From positions 124,001 to 188,000 of the forward strand of contig JACDOF010000001.1 in the NCBI GenBank assembly GCA_017656235.1: DNA of 64,000 nucleotides, in the 5' to 3' direction. Source of the stretch: Brevibacillus sp. (lineage in GTDB: Bacteria > Bacillota > Bacilli > Brevibacillales > Brevibacillaceae). Of this stretch, positions 16,049 through 24,283 are shown piece after piece. Under the pieces are notes generated by a model that was not told the origin of the DNA, ran no database searches, and saw nothing but the letters and a program-made list of their open reading frames with translations. The translations under genes were made by a program, and so were the position numbers. The stretch's first letter is position 1, and every line of letters begins with the position of its first letter.

Positions 16049-16645
16049 ATGGCACAGCGTTTGGCTACCAACTACGCGAGCGCCTATTTTGCCATGAACG
16101 AACAGGAGCTTGAACAATTTGTCAAGCTCTTTGCCAGTGAAAAGATTGACGTCAAAGTAAAAATCTGTGATAACGGAGACCGCGATATCATCATCGAGGA
16201 TAAAAGCGGTGACATTCAGCTCACCTTCCGTCGCGTAGGCGATCGCTACTCTTGTGAGAGTTCATACGTCATCAAGGACCTGACTCTCGCCAATGCGATG
16301 AGGAAAGCAATGAAGACGTTCAAGGGACACGGGGTTGTCCATCGGATTTACGAAAGCTTCACAATTGTGTATCACTATGATGAAGGAGCCGTGGTCCGCA
16401 TTCACGAGCTGTCGGACGATGGAGAAGAACCCATCTTTGAAACAGACGCGCAGGCACAGGTGAAAGAGCTGGAGGCGCTGTTTCAGAAAACTGGCTCGGA
16501 GTTGGAGATTGAGAGGATTCGCGAAAGGACGGATCGACTGCTCGATCTGCGAAACTGGGCGAAGCGGGCTACACCAGAAAGAATCGCGGCCATCGACAAG
16601 AAGCTGGCTGCGCTGGCCCACCGTTTGTTTGTCCTGGAAGCTTGA
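16049..16645 (+). CDS. Conserved protein of unknown function
   Basis: The 198-residue cytosolic protein starts MAQRLATNYASAYFAMNEQ. Its first 120 residues look like a mixed alpha/beta domain with repeated aromatic strands (YSCESSYVIK, VVHRIYESFTIVYHYDEGAVVRI). The last 70 are helical and charged, likely a coiled coil. Similar proteins occur in Paenibacillus and Brevibacillus, sometimes labelled as non-ribosomal peptide synthetase modules, but nothing here supports that label. GAGGAG precedes the ATG, and a terminator follows at 16655. Confidence 0.6.
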   Translation: MAQRLATNYASAYFAMNEQELEQFVKLFASEKIDVKVKICDNGDRDIIIEDKSGDIQLTFRRVGDRYSCESSYVIKDLTLANAMRKAMKTFKGHGVVHRIYESFTIVYHYDEGAVVRIHELSDDGEEPIFETDAQAQVKELEALFQKTGSELEIERIRERTDRLLDLRNWAKRATPERIAAIDKKLAALAHRLFVLEA

Positions 16646-16654
16646 ACCGGCAGC

Positions 16655-16680
16655 GGGCGCATGACGCGCCCATTTTTTTA
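16655..16680 (+). terminator. Rho-independent terminator
   Basis: GGGCGC pairs with GCGCCC around a 5-nt loop and is followed by seven T residues. Confidence 0.75.
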
Positions 16681-16708
16681 TTTGCCAGATTTATTTTTGG
16701 AAAAGGTA

Positions 16709-16737
16709 TTGTCATTTTGCCCGAACCATGTTACCTT
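16709..16737 (+). promoter_or_regulatory. Candidate promoter of speH
   Basis: TTGTCA (16709-16714) and TACCTT (16732-16737) are 17 bp apart, 145 bp before speH. This gives a leader of about 140 nt that contains the nested hairpins at 16772-16865. Confidence 0.4.
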
Positions 16738-16771
16738 TATTGTCGTTGGATAAACAGGATTAGGAACCAGG

Positions 16772-16865
16772 ATTCACTTTAAAGGGTGGAGTATGCGAGA
16801 AGAAACCGCCCCCGTTAGTGAATGACGCAGGTCCTAGCGATGTTTCAGCATTACACTTGCTAGGA
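16772..16865 (+). promoter_or_regulatory. Structured leader of speH (candidate cis-regulatory RNA)
   Basis: Two nested stems, ATTCACT (16772) with AGTGAAT (16817) and GGGTGG (16784) with CCGCCC (16806), are followed by TCCTAGC (16832) pairing with GCTAGGA (16859). The last arm touches the ribosome site GGAAGGGGG. Opening or closing this hairpin could control translation. I do not match it to a known riboswitch class. Confidence 0.5.
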
Positions 16866-16881
16866 AGGGGGAAACCGAAAG

Positions 16882-17286
16882 ATGGAATACTCGACTTTCG
16901 GAAGACATGTTGCCATTGACACTTGGGGAGTACAGTTTGATCTGTTGAACGACGCGGAATTTTTGAAGCGACAGATGGTTGAGGCGGCTGAAGCTTGCGG
17001 AGCAACTGTGCTGGGTGTACAAGCGAAGCAGTTCTCTCCTCAAGGAGCTACCGTTCTGGTTCTTCTCTCAGAAAGTCACTTGTCCATCCACACCTATCCT
17101 GAGCGCGGCTTTGCGGCTCTGGATTGCTACACTTGCGGAGAGACGGTTGATCCGCAAATTGCAATCGACTACTTGATCTCCGTATTGAAACCGGAGAAAG
17201 TGTACGCCAAAAAGCTGATTCGCGGTATTGGCGAACTGGAAGTGTCGGAGCCTGAGTGCAAAGTGCTGAATGAAGTGAATAAATAA
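16882..17286 (+). CDS. speH: S-adenosylmethionine decarboxylase proenzyme
   Basis: At 134 residues this is the short prokaryotic class 1B form. It carries the self-cleavage site SESHLSIHTYPE, where Ser65 becomes the pyruvoyl group, and the active-site cysteine motif DCYTCGE. It makes decarboxylated SAM, the aminopropyl donor for spermidine. The ATG at 16882 is preceded by GGAAGGGGG and by a structured leader. With speA at 10116 it forms the agmatine/spermidine route; no speE or speB lies in this window. A terminator follows at 17297. Confidence 0.9.
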   Translation: MEYSTFGRHVAIDTWGVQFDLLNDAEFLKRQMVEAAEACGATVLGVQAKQFSPQGATVLVLLSESHLSIHTYPERGFAALDCYTCGETVDPQIAIDYLISVLKPEKVYAKKLIRGIGELEVSEPECKVLNEVNK

Positions 17287-17296
17287 GCAGTCAATT

Positions 17297-17326
17297 AAAG
17301 AGGTGCAGCGTTATGCACCTCTTTTT
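17297..17326 (+). terminator. Rho-independent terminator of speH
   Basis: AAAGAGGTGCA pairs perfectly with TGCACCTCTTT and runs into T residues. Confidence 0.8.
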
Positions 17327-17343
17327 AAATACGCCATTCTGTT

Positions 17344-17384
17344 CCCGCCCGACGGTTTTGAACAAGCCGGGCGGGCTTTTTGTT
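17344..17384 (+). terminator. Second hairpin terminator downstream of speH
   Basis: CCCGCCCG and CGGGCGGG arms with a loop of about 20 nt are followed by CTTTTTG. It backs up the speH terminator just before the convergent lipoprotein gene. Confidence 0.6.
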
Positions 17385-17403
17385 GCCCGATGGAATCACC
17401 GGT

Positions 17404-18060
17404 TTAACGGAAGGGGGCGGTTACCGTTCGACCCAAATCACGCAGCAAGGCAGCAAAGTCTTCCCCAGCGTTGTCCAGGTTGCCACCCACGGTGGTCGGC
17501 GCGGTGGTGACACTGTTGTTGCGCAGGGTCTGATCCATGTTGCGAATGCGGGAGAGCATGTTCTTGTCTGTTGTCACGCGAATGTTCATCATCGGATACA
17601 TGGATTTGGCGACAGCGTGAACACGCCGCTCCAGTGCCTGACGTTGGCGTGGATTGTTGGCGGTCATGCTGCTGTTGATCCCGATGACAGCATCATTGCC
17701 GCGTACGATTGCTGTCGCACCATCGACGCCTGTCACGTTATTGGCGGCTCGAGCCAGGCGGTCTGCCTTTTGACGGTTAAAGGCATAGTCTCTCCTCGCC
17801 ATGTAGCGATTGTCAACATAGCGATCACCGATCATGTCCCTGTTATACATCGCTCCACCTTGCAAGGTGCGATCGTACACACCAGGCGCGGCAGTAGGAC
17901 CGTACGACCTGTCATACCTCATGTCGTAGCCGTAGGGACGCACCTGGTTGACAGTCGGGTTCTGGCGATCGGCATTGGGTCCGGCAGCGTTGTTTGTAGC
18001 ACAGGCAGTGAGCGTGGAGACAAGGACCAAACAAGACAGAGGGTAGAGCCACTTTTTCAT
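17404..18060 (-). CDS. YhcN/YlaJ-family sporulation lipoprotein
   Basis: The 218-residue protein has a lipoprotein signal with lipobox LTAC (Cys at about residue 20). A low-complexity Asn/Tyr/Arg-rich region follows. From about residue 100 there is the YhcN/YlaJ domain: ADRLARAANNVTGVDGATAIVRGNDAVIGI, then RVHAVAKSMYP and RVTTDKNMLSRI. Members are spore or forespore-membrane lipoproteins. The ATG at 18060 follows GGAGGTG; an upstream GTG overlaps that site. A second member (ylaJ) lies at 29904. Confidence 0.8.
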   Translation of the reverse strand: MKKWLYPLSCLVLVSTLTACATNNAAGPNADRQNPTVNQVRPYGYDMRYDRSYGPTAAPGVYDRTLQGGAMYNRDMIGDRYVDNRYMARRDYAFNRQKADRLARAANNVTGVDGATAIVRGNDAVIGINSSMTANNPRQRQALERRVHAVAKSMYPMMNIRVTTDKNMLSRIRNMDQTLRNNSVTTAPTTVGGNLDNAGEDFAALLRDLGRTVTAPFR

Positions 18061-18110
18061 TGGAATCGCCACCTCCGTTAGCTATTGTGTGACGGAGAGG
18101 CTGTCACTAG

Positions 18111-19295
18111 TCAGGAATCATCCCCCATCTCCCCAATGGGAACGGCCACGCCTGTGCCGTCCCAGCCGACTCGCTTGACTAGCTGGAGGCGATTGGACGA
18201 CAGCAGGGTACCCAGGCAGCAGGGGAAGGCAAGCGCGCCCTGTTGAACGGGTCGGCCGCAGTGAAAGCGAACTGCTTTTAGAGACCAAGCCGTGACAGGA
18301 GCGAACGGGGAAAAACGCTCCGGCAGGTACAGTTGGCTGACCAGGTACACGTGCTCGGCAGCCGCCAGAAACCGGTGAAAGGCCACCTCCTTGTCACTTT
18401 GCCAGTGCAACGATGAACGGTGGTAATGGTTTGCGATCGTTTCGAGGGGGGCGGCCTGAGTGCCGGTCAGTTTCACCGGCAGGGCCGGACTGCCTGATTC
18501 CGTAAAGCGGCGGCTGCCCAGCGACCAGGGGCGGAGCGGATCAAGGCTGATGGAGATCGTCATGGATGTACGGAACAGATCTCTGCCCGCTTTCAGCAGG
18601 GAACGCCCTTGGGTACTGCCAAGGTGAGCGCCCAGACCATGATCGATCAATGTGCGAAACGCATCAGGAGAAAACAGCATATACCCATTCTGGCGGAGCG
18701 AAACCTGGGGAACCTGTACCGGGGCACAGGCATCGTACCATTCTGTTTCCGCCTGCAGATATTCCAGCTCCCCTGCTGTGGGATACCTGCGGCTGCTGTA
18801 CGATATCAGCATGCCATGGCGGACATGCTGCATCTTCACCTCTGTCCCTTCCGTTTGCAGGAAGAGTCCGCGTGAGTTGGCCGCCCATTGCCGTACATGG
18901 GCCAGCCGGAGGGAAAATGGTGTCGGAGCAGACGGTCGTTTGTACTTCGTTACCCATGCCGCTACTTGCGGATCAAGCATGCTGATTTGGGGGTAAGCGG
19001 AGGCATCATGGGCCATCCCGGGTACGGGAGGCCGGTCCGGGCAGCGGACCGAGCGCCATTCGTCCAAAGGCAGTTCTGTCCAAAAGGGGAAAGGGTGGCG
19101 AAGCAGATGGACGGAATGGCTGCCGTCCCGCCAATACAGGATGAGCCGGCCCCGACCACTTTCCTTAAGTCCTGTCTCGTCGCCAAGATGCTTCTCCTCC
19201 GAGTAGAAAAGCTGAAAATCGGATATCCCACAGGAGGTACTGTCGTCCAACAACCTTTGACAGAACTGTTCAACAAAAGGTGCTGCACCAGACAT
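18111..19295 (-). CDS. Diverged TldD/PmbA-like protein, second of a pair
   Basis: The 394-residue protein has no signal peptide. Its C-terminal part (LHWQSDKEVAFHRFLAAAEHVYLVSQLYLPERFSPF to AWSLKAVRFHCG) recalls the final beta layer of TldD/PmbA proteins. I see no HExxxH zinc motif. The start at 19295 is set by AAAGGAGGA and overlaps the stop of the upstream gene by 26 bp, so the two are translationally coupled, as TldD and PmbA pairs usually are. The family assignment rests on weak pattern resemblance and could be wrong. The function is unknown. Confidence 0.45.
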   Translation of the reverse strand: MSGAAPFVEQFCQRLLDDSTSCGISDFQLFYSEEKHLGDETGLKESGRGRLILYWRDGSHSVHLLRHPFPFWTELPLDEWRSVRCPDRPPVPGMAHDASAYPQISMLDPQVAAWVTKYKRPSAPTPFSLRLAHVRQWAANSRGLFLQTEGTEVKMQHVRHGMLISYSSRRYPTAGELEYLQAETEWYDACAPVQVPQVSLRQNGYMLFSPDAFRTLIDHGLGAHLGSTQGRSLLKAGRDLFRTSMTISISLDPLRPWSLGSRRFTESGSPALPVKLTGTQAAPLETIANHYHRSSLHWQSDKEVAFHRFLAAAEHVYLVSQLYLPERFSPFAPVTAWSLKAVRFHCGRPVQQGALAFPCCLGTLLSSNRLQLVKRVGWDGTGVAVPIGEMGDDS

Positions 19296-20622
19296 GACGT
19301 TCTTCCTCCTTTGATACGGCATCCATCTCCAACAGCGCATACTGCGGAACCGACATCGTCCAGCCGGTGCCTGCTTGGGGCCATGTGAGCACCGTTGAGC
19401 CAGTTCCACCGAGACAAGCAGCTACATAATGAGCGAGAGAACCGTGCAACCAGCAAGGGGGCTGTATGCTCAATCTGCGGCTGCTCCATCGGCAGTGCTG
19501 TTTCGGCAGCAGGATGAACAGCCCGGAGCGGGGATCGTGATGAAAACGTTCGATCCCCTTAAATATGGACAGTTCAGCGATAAGGCCACGGTCAGCCAAC
19601 GTTTGGCAGGTCTCATGAAGTGATTGATCCCGCTGCCCGTCCAGTGTCGGCAGTTTCACGGTGAGGTGAGAGCTGATCTGATCGGCGCAGGTGCGCAGCG
19701 CATGCAGGTAGGCCTGGTCGACTTTTTCCGGTGAACAAATGGTTGCCGGAGCCAGCGGATAGCCGTACGGATGAAGCGGATGGTAACCGGGAAGTCCGGG
19801 GCTCGGTTCCACGATCAGTGAAGCTGACGACGGAGGTCTGTGGTCAAACGTTCCTGCCAGGAAAGCAGCGAACATGATGGCAGCCGTGATATCGGCATCA
19901 AGCAGCAGGGAATCGCCAATGACGCCGCTCTGAGGCAAATGGCCTGCAAACATCGGCTTTTGGTCCGTCTCACACAGTTTGGTATCGACATAGTAAACCA
20001 ACGACTCCGGCGAGAGCTGGGAAGCGGTTTCCGCTGTCGTTTCCACAAAGAGGCGGTGTCCGATGTTCCGGCCCCATTCATGCAGGCAACCTGCTCGCCA
20101 TACGGCTGTCTGGTAAAGTGCTCCGTCGCTTCGGGCAGCTGTCAAGAACTCGTAACGAACCGTAGAAGTGGTCAGCCATGGGATAGCGCCAAACCGTTCC
20201 CTGCATTGGCGGTGATGTTGTTCGATCGCACGATAGAAGGAGCTTGGCCACTCCTCCTGTCGCTCACCGGCAGGGGGAAACGGTGCACAGCGGGCCTCCA
20301 GGTCGGCTAACCGCCTGATCTGGGCGAATCGGGAATGGTCGGACCGTGCACGCTCTCTGGCCAGGTGGAAGGCGCGTTCTGCCGCTGCGAGAGACCAATC
20401 GGTGGTGCTCATTTGAGCCAGCTCACCCTGCTGGGTGATTACCGTGACGGAAAATAGCCGCTCGGATGATGACCAGCGCCGGGTGAAGCTGCCATTTCTC
20501 CAGCAAACAGTCCGCCCCTGACCAGCCGTGGCGTAGACAGAAGCAAACACCCCGTACACATCGGCCAGTTCCAACACAGCGTCTACCAGCTGCATGACAG
20601 TGGGAGAGAGAGTCAGGCTCAT
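19270..20622 (-). CDS. Diverged TldD/PmbA-like protein, first of a pair
   Basis: The 450-residue length fits PmbA/TldE. The N-terminal half has the usual sequence of a short strand, RWSSSERLFSVTVITQQGELAQMSTTDW and a long helix. The middle has a SDGALYQTAVWRAG strand and SLLLDADITAAIMFAAFLAGTFDHR, which sits where PmbA has its VVLDP..FLAG segment. The active-site HExxxH of TldD is absent. It starts at ATG 20622, divergent from typA, and is first of the two-gene unit. If the pair is truly TldD-like it would be a non-metalloprotease variant, which is inference. Confidence 0.45.
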   Translation of the reverse strand: MSLTLSPTVMQLVDAVLELADVYGVFASVYATAGQGRTVCWRNGSFTRRWSSSERLFSVTVITQQGELAQMSTTDWSLAAAERAFHLARERARSDHSRFAQIRRLADLEARCAPFPPAGERQEEWPSSFYRAIEQHHRQCRERFGAIPWLTTSTVRYEFLTAARSDGALYQTAVWRAGCLHEWGRNIGHRLFVETTAETASQLSPESLVYYVDTKLCETDQKPMFAGHLPQSGVIGDSLLLDADITAAIMFAAFLAGTFDHRPPSSASLIVEPSPGLPGYHPLHPYGYPLAPATICSPEKVDQAYLHALRTCADQISSHLTVKLPTLDGQRDQSLHETCQTLADRGLIAELSIFKGIERFHHDPRSGLFILLPKQHCRWSSRRLSIQPPCWLHGSLAHYVAACLGGTGSTVLTWPQAGTGWTMSVPQYALLEMDAVSKEEERHVWCSTFC

Positions 20623-20741
20623 TTTTTCACCCTTTCAACCCAGATTATTTTCTACACATCGTCGCTTTTCCATCACCTGCAATTGTCGTGCATACGTTTG
20701 CCTGCTATCATAGGAGGTATGCACCGACAGAGGAGGAAACC

Positions 20742-22583
20742 ATGAAACGTCAAGATATACGCAACATTGCGATTATCGCCCATGTCGACCACGGGAAAAC
20801 AACCCTGGTGGACAAGCTGTTAATTCAGTCCGGCACGTTTCGCAGCAACCAGCAGGTAGAGGAGCGTATGTTGGACTCCAACGACCTGGAGCGGGAACGA
20901 GGGATAACCATCCTGGCCAAAACGACATCGGTCAAGTACGGCGGGTACACGATCAACATCCTTGATACACCCGGCCACGCCGATTTCGGTGGAGAAGTAG
21001 AGCGGATCATGAGCATGGTGGACGGAGTGCTGCTGATCGTCGACGCCTTCGAAGGATGCATGCCGCAGACGCGGTTTGTCCTGAAAAAGGCACTGGAAGC
21101 AAAGGTGACACCGATTGTCGTCGTGAACAAAATTGACCGTGACAATGCTCGTCCACAAGAAGTGATTAATGAAGTATATGATTTGTTTATCGACTTAGAT
21201 GCCACCGAAGCGCAGCTTGATTTTCCAATCGTCTACGCCTCCGGATTGAAAGGGATCGCCGGTTTGGCACCGGACAGCCTGGAAGAAGATCTGCGTCTGC
21301 TGTTTGAGACGATCATCTCCACGATTCCGGCCCCTGATGCCGACGAAACGGCACCGCTGCAAATGCAGGTGACGATGCTCGACTACAACGACTTTCTCGG
21401 CCGAATCGGAATTGGCCGTATCTACCGAGGGAGGATGCACGTAAACGACCAGGTGACGGTTGTCAAGCGGGATGGATCAATCAAACGGATGCGCATCCAG
21501 AAACTGTTTGGTTTTTCCGGGCTGCAGCGCGTGGAGTGGACAACGGCACGCGCCGGTGATATCGTGGCTGTGGCCGGGCTGGAGGAAATCAATGTCGGCG
21601 AGACGGTTTGTGATCCAGAACATCCGGAGCCCCTGCCGCTGCTGAAGATTGACGAACCCACCCTGCAGATGACCTTTCTCGTCAACAACAGTCCATTTGC
21701 GGGCAGGGAGGGCAAGCACGTTACTTCCCGCAAGCTGCGTGATCGGCTCTTGAGCGAACTGGAAACCGATGTCTCGCTTCGGGTAGAGGAGACCGAATCA
21801 GCGGACGCTTTCATCGTCTCCGGACGGGGCGAACTGCATCTGTCCATTCTCATTGAAAACATGCGCCGGGAGGGATACGAGCTGGCTGTCTCCAAACCGG
21901 AAGTAATCATTCGTGAGATTGACGGACAGAAGATGGAACCGACCGAGCGGCTGATTATCGACATTCCGGAAGAGTTCACCGGTGCCGTGATGGAGACGCT
22001 GGGGGCCCGCAAGGCGGAGATGGTCAACATGGTGAACAATGGGTTCGGTCAAGTTCGTCTGGAATTTCTCATCCCCTCGCGTGGTTTGATCGGGTACCGC
22101 ACCGAGTTTCTGACCATTACGCGCGGGTATGGGATCATGAACCACTCGTTTGACAGTTATCGTCCGCTGATCCAGGGGGCAGTTGGGGGACGCCGCGCTG
22201 GTGTACTCATTTCCAGCGAAAGTGGAACGGCTACCACCTATGGATTGATGTCAGTGGAAGACCGCGGCGTCATGTTTATTCATCCCGGCACGGAAGTATA
22301 CGAGGGAATGATCGTCGGGGAGCACAATCGTGAAAACGACCTGACCGTCAACGTCTGCAAGGAGAAGCACGCCACCAATGTGCGCTCGTCAACCAAGGAA
22401 GAGACGGTCAAAATGAAGACACCGCGCCAGCTTACGTTGGAGGAAGCGCTGGAGTATCTGAACGACGACGAACTGTGCGAAGTGACGCCGCAGTCGATCA
22501 GGCTTCGCAAAAAATACCTCACCAAATCGGAACGGGAACGATACGCCAAACAGAAACGCTGGGAAACAAACACCCAGTCGTGA
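20742..22583 (+). CDS. typA: Ribosome-associated GTPase TypA/BipA
   Basis: At 613 residues it is full length. The GTPase G1 motif AHVDHGKTT (residues 13-21), RGITI, DTPGHADF and NKIDRDNA are all clear. They are followed by the EF-Tu domain 2-like barrel, an EF-G-like domain and the TypA-specific C-terminal domain (GLIGYRTEFLTITRGYG). It helps 50S ribosomal subunit assembly and stress adaptation. GAGGAGG precedes the ATG at 20742; an in-frame upstream start at 20688 has no better signal. The B. subtilis ylaG-ylaH order is echoed downstream, with nfo inserted. Confidence 0.95.
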   Translation: MKRQDIRNIAIIAHVDHGKTTLVDKLLIQSGTFRSNQQVEERMLDSNDLERERGITILAKTTSVKYGGYTINILDTPGHADFGGEVERIMSMVDGVLLIVDAFEGCMPQTRFVLKKALEAKVTPIVVVNKIDRDNARPQEVINEVYDLFIDLDATEAQLDFPIVYASGLKGIAGLAPDSLEEDLRLLFETIISTIPAPDADETAPLQMQVTMLDYNDFLGRIGIGRIYRGRMHVNDQVTVVKRDGSIKRMRIQKLFGFSGLQRVEWTTARAGDIVAVAGLEEINVGETVCDPEHPEPLPLLKIDEPTLQMTFLVNNSPFAGREGKHVTSRKLRDRLLSELETDVSLRVEETESADAFIVSGRGELHLSILIENMRREGYELAVSKPEVIIREIDGQKMEPTERLIIDIPEEFTGAVMETLGARKAEMVNMVNNGFGQVRLEFLIPSRGLIGYRTEFLTITRGYGIMNHSFDSYRPLIQGAVGGRRAGVLISSESGTATTYGLMSVEDRGVMFIHPGTEVYEGMIVGEHNRENDLTVNVCKEKHATNVRSSTKEETVKMKTPRQLTLEEALEYLNDDELCEVTPQSIRLRKKYLTKSERERYAKQKRWETNTQS

Positions 22584-22598
22584 CGATTCAGCTAACCA

Positions 22599-22636
22599 GC
22601 CGCTTTTGCCGCAGGACAGAAGCGGCATTTCCTTTT
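22599..22636 (+). terminator. Probable terminator of typA
   Basis: GCCGCTT pairs with AAGCGGC around a 14-nt loop, followed by ATTTCCTTTT. Confidence 0.5.
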
Positions 22637-22723
22637 GACAGCCAAGATGGCAATTGATACAGTATGGATAAACGTACAGCAGCTCGTACCGAATACGATG
22701 TACATAGACATAGAGGTGAAACA

Positions 22724-23569
22724 GTGAAAATAGGATGTCACATTAGTGTAGGCAAAGGATTGGAATACGCTGTTCAGCGGGCAGTGGAACTTGGGGCGGA
22801 ATCGTTTCAAGTCTTTACCAAAAACCCGCGCGGCCTAAAACCGAAAAAACTGGACAGGGAAGATGCCGCAAAAGGCGTAGCTTTGATGCGGAAACACGAT
22901 TTAACATTAGTATGTCACACTCCTTACATTACCAATCTGTCGACTCCCAAACCGGATTTGCAGGAAGTGACCATTCGCTCGATCCTGGAAGATCTGCACA
23001 TTGCGGAAGCGTACGGTGCGATCGGTGCGGTCGTTCACTGCGGCAAACACGTTGGTGAAGGGGAAGAGTACGGCATCCGACGGATGGTGGAGACGCTGGA
23101 CCTGATTCTGGAACAGTACGACGGACCGGTCAAACTGCTTTTGGAAAATACCGCCGGTCAAGGCTCCGAGCTGGGCTTGACCATCCCGTCACTGATGGAG
23201 ATTCGCGCAGCCACCCGCTATCCGGAGAAGTTGGGCTTTTGCTTTGACACCTGCCATTCGTTTGCGGCCGGACAGTGGAACCTGGAATCGTTTGAGCAGC
23301 TTGTGGAACAAATGAAAGAAAGCGGCTATCTGGAACATCTGGCAGCGATTCATTTCAATGACAGCAAGGCGCCGTTTGCCAGCCAAAAGGACAGGCATGA
23401 GAAAATCGGAAAAGGGGAGATTGGCAGCGAAGCACTGGCCAAGTTCCTCACCGCGGAAGAGTTTGAGCACCTGCCTGTCGTTTTGGAAACTCCGGTTGAT
23501 GACGAACAGGAATACGCCGACGAGATCGTCTACCTGCACGAGCTGCGGCAGGCCGGCCGGAACGGCTGA
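22724..23569 (+). CDS. nfo: Endonuclease IV
   Basis: The 281-residue TIM-barrel enzyme has the AP endonuclease 2 signatures GCHISVGKGLEYAVQRAVELGA, VVHCGKHVGEG, LLLENTAGQGSELG, GFCFDTCHSFAAG and AIHFNDSKAPFASQKDRHEKIGKGEIG. The zinc-binding His, Glu and Asp residues lie in these motifs. It cleaves abasic sites in DNA repair. The GTG at 22724 follows GAGGTG and matches the family start (KIGCHIS); an ATG at 22664 would add an unrelated N-terminus. It is followed closely by the ylaH-like gene. Confidence 0.93.
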   Translation: MKIGCHISVGKGLEYAVQRAVELGAESFQVFTKNPRGLKPKKLDREDAAKGVALMRKHDLTLVCHTPYITNLSTPKPDLQEVTIRSILEDLHIAEAYGAIGAVVHCGKHVGEGEEYGIRRMVETLDLILEQYDGPVKLLLENTAGQGSELGLTIPSLMEIRAATRYPEKLGFCFDTCHSFAAGQWNLESFEQLVEQMKESGYLEHLAAIHFNDSKAPFASQKDRHEKIGKGEIGSEALAKFLTAEEFEHLPVVLETPVDDEQEYADEIVYLHELRQAGRNG

Positions 23570-23587
23570 CGAGGGGGATGGATGGTA

Positions 23588-23908
23588 ATGGAATGGTTTG
23601 AGCTGGCCTCCACCTATCAACCGGCCAACCCAGATGCGCTTTTGGCGTATGACCAGTTTCGGCTGTGGGCGGATCAGAACCGCTTCTACATCATTTTCGT
23701 CTACCTGATCATCGTCTACCATTTGGGCTTTGCCACCCGGCATCGCTTGCCGCTGCTCAAGATGGTGCTGCTGTACGTCCTGTTGTTTGCCGGCGCGATC
23801 GTGTTCAGCTTTTTGGACGTGCGACTGCCGGTCAAGGCGGCGCTGATGACGGCGGTTGTGATCCTGGTGATTGTCCGCCTGCGGATAAAACCGGGTGCCA
23901 ATGATTAA
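23588..23908 (+). CDS. ylaH: YlaH-like membrane protein
   Basis: The 106-residue protein has two clear hydrophobic segments (FYIIFVYLIIVYHLGFA and MVLLYVLLFAGAIVFSFL) and a third near the end (AALMTAVVILVIVRLRI), as in YlaH proteins. The second segment is followed by LPVK. No enzymatic motif is seen. Two in-frame ATGs, 23582 and 23588, are possible; 23588 has better spacing from GAGGGGG. It lies between nfo and a small gene, matching the typA-ylaH neighbourhood of B. subtilis. Its function is unknown. Confidence 0.7.
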   Translation: MEWFELASTYQPANPDALLAYDQFRLWADQNRFYIIFVYLIIVYHLGFATRHRLPLLKMVLLYVLLFAGAIVFSFLDVRLPVKAALMTAVVILVIVRLRIKPGAND

Positions 23909-23954
23909 AGGGCCATCAGGCCGACGCGATGGCCGACAGAAAGGGAGTGTCGCG

Positions 23955-24227
23955 ATGAAACTGGGTGATGCCCTGTTCAACTGGCTGCAGATCAAGGTGG
24001 TGGCCGATGCCAGACCGGACGATCGTTCAGCAGCGGAGACTGTCCGTTTCTTTGAGGAGATCTTGAGTGAAGATCATCAGGTAGGTCAGCTCTCCTACAG
24101 CAAAGACGCCGCCATGTACACCATTCGCTACCAGGCAGACGGCAGGCCGCGCATGCAGATGTATCCGATTGATGCGGTCGAACAACTGCTGGAGTCGATT
24201 CAAAGCGAACCAAAGTACAACCAATAA
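23955..24227 (+). CDS. Small conserved protein of unknown function
   Basis: The 90-residue cytosolic protein (MKLGDALFNWLQIKVVADAR, then SAAETVRFFEEILSEDH and VEQLLESIQ) has an alpha/beta pattern with no motif I can name. AAGGGAGTG precedes the ATG at 23955. It follows the ylaH-like gene by 46 bp and precedes ilvE by 56 bp, so the genes from nfo to ilvE may share a transcript. Confidence 0.6.
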   Translation: MKLGDALFNWLQIKVVADARPDDRSAAETVRFFEEILSEDHQVGQLSYSKDAAMYTIRYQADGRPRMQMYPIDAVEQLLESIQSEPKYNQ

Positions 24228-24283
24228 GAAGCAAGCAGGGGTTCCCTACTGGTCCAATCTATCAAACAGAAAGGATGAAGCAC

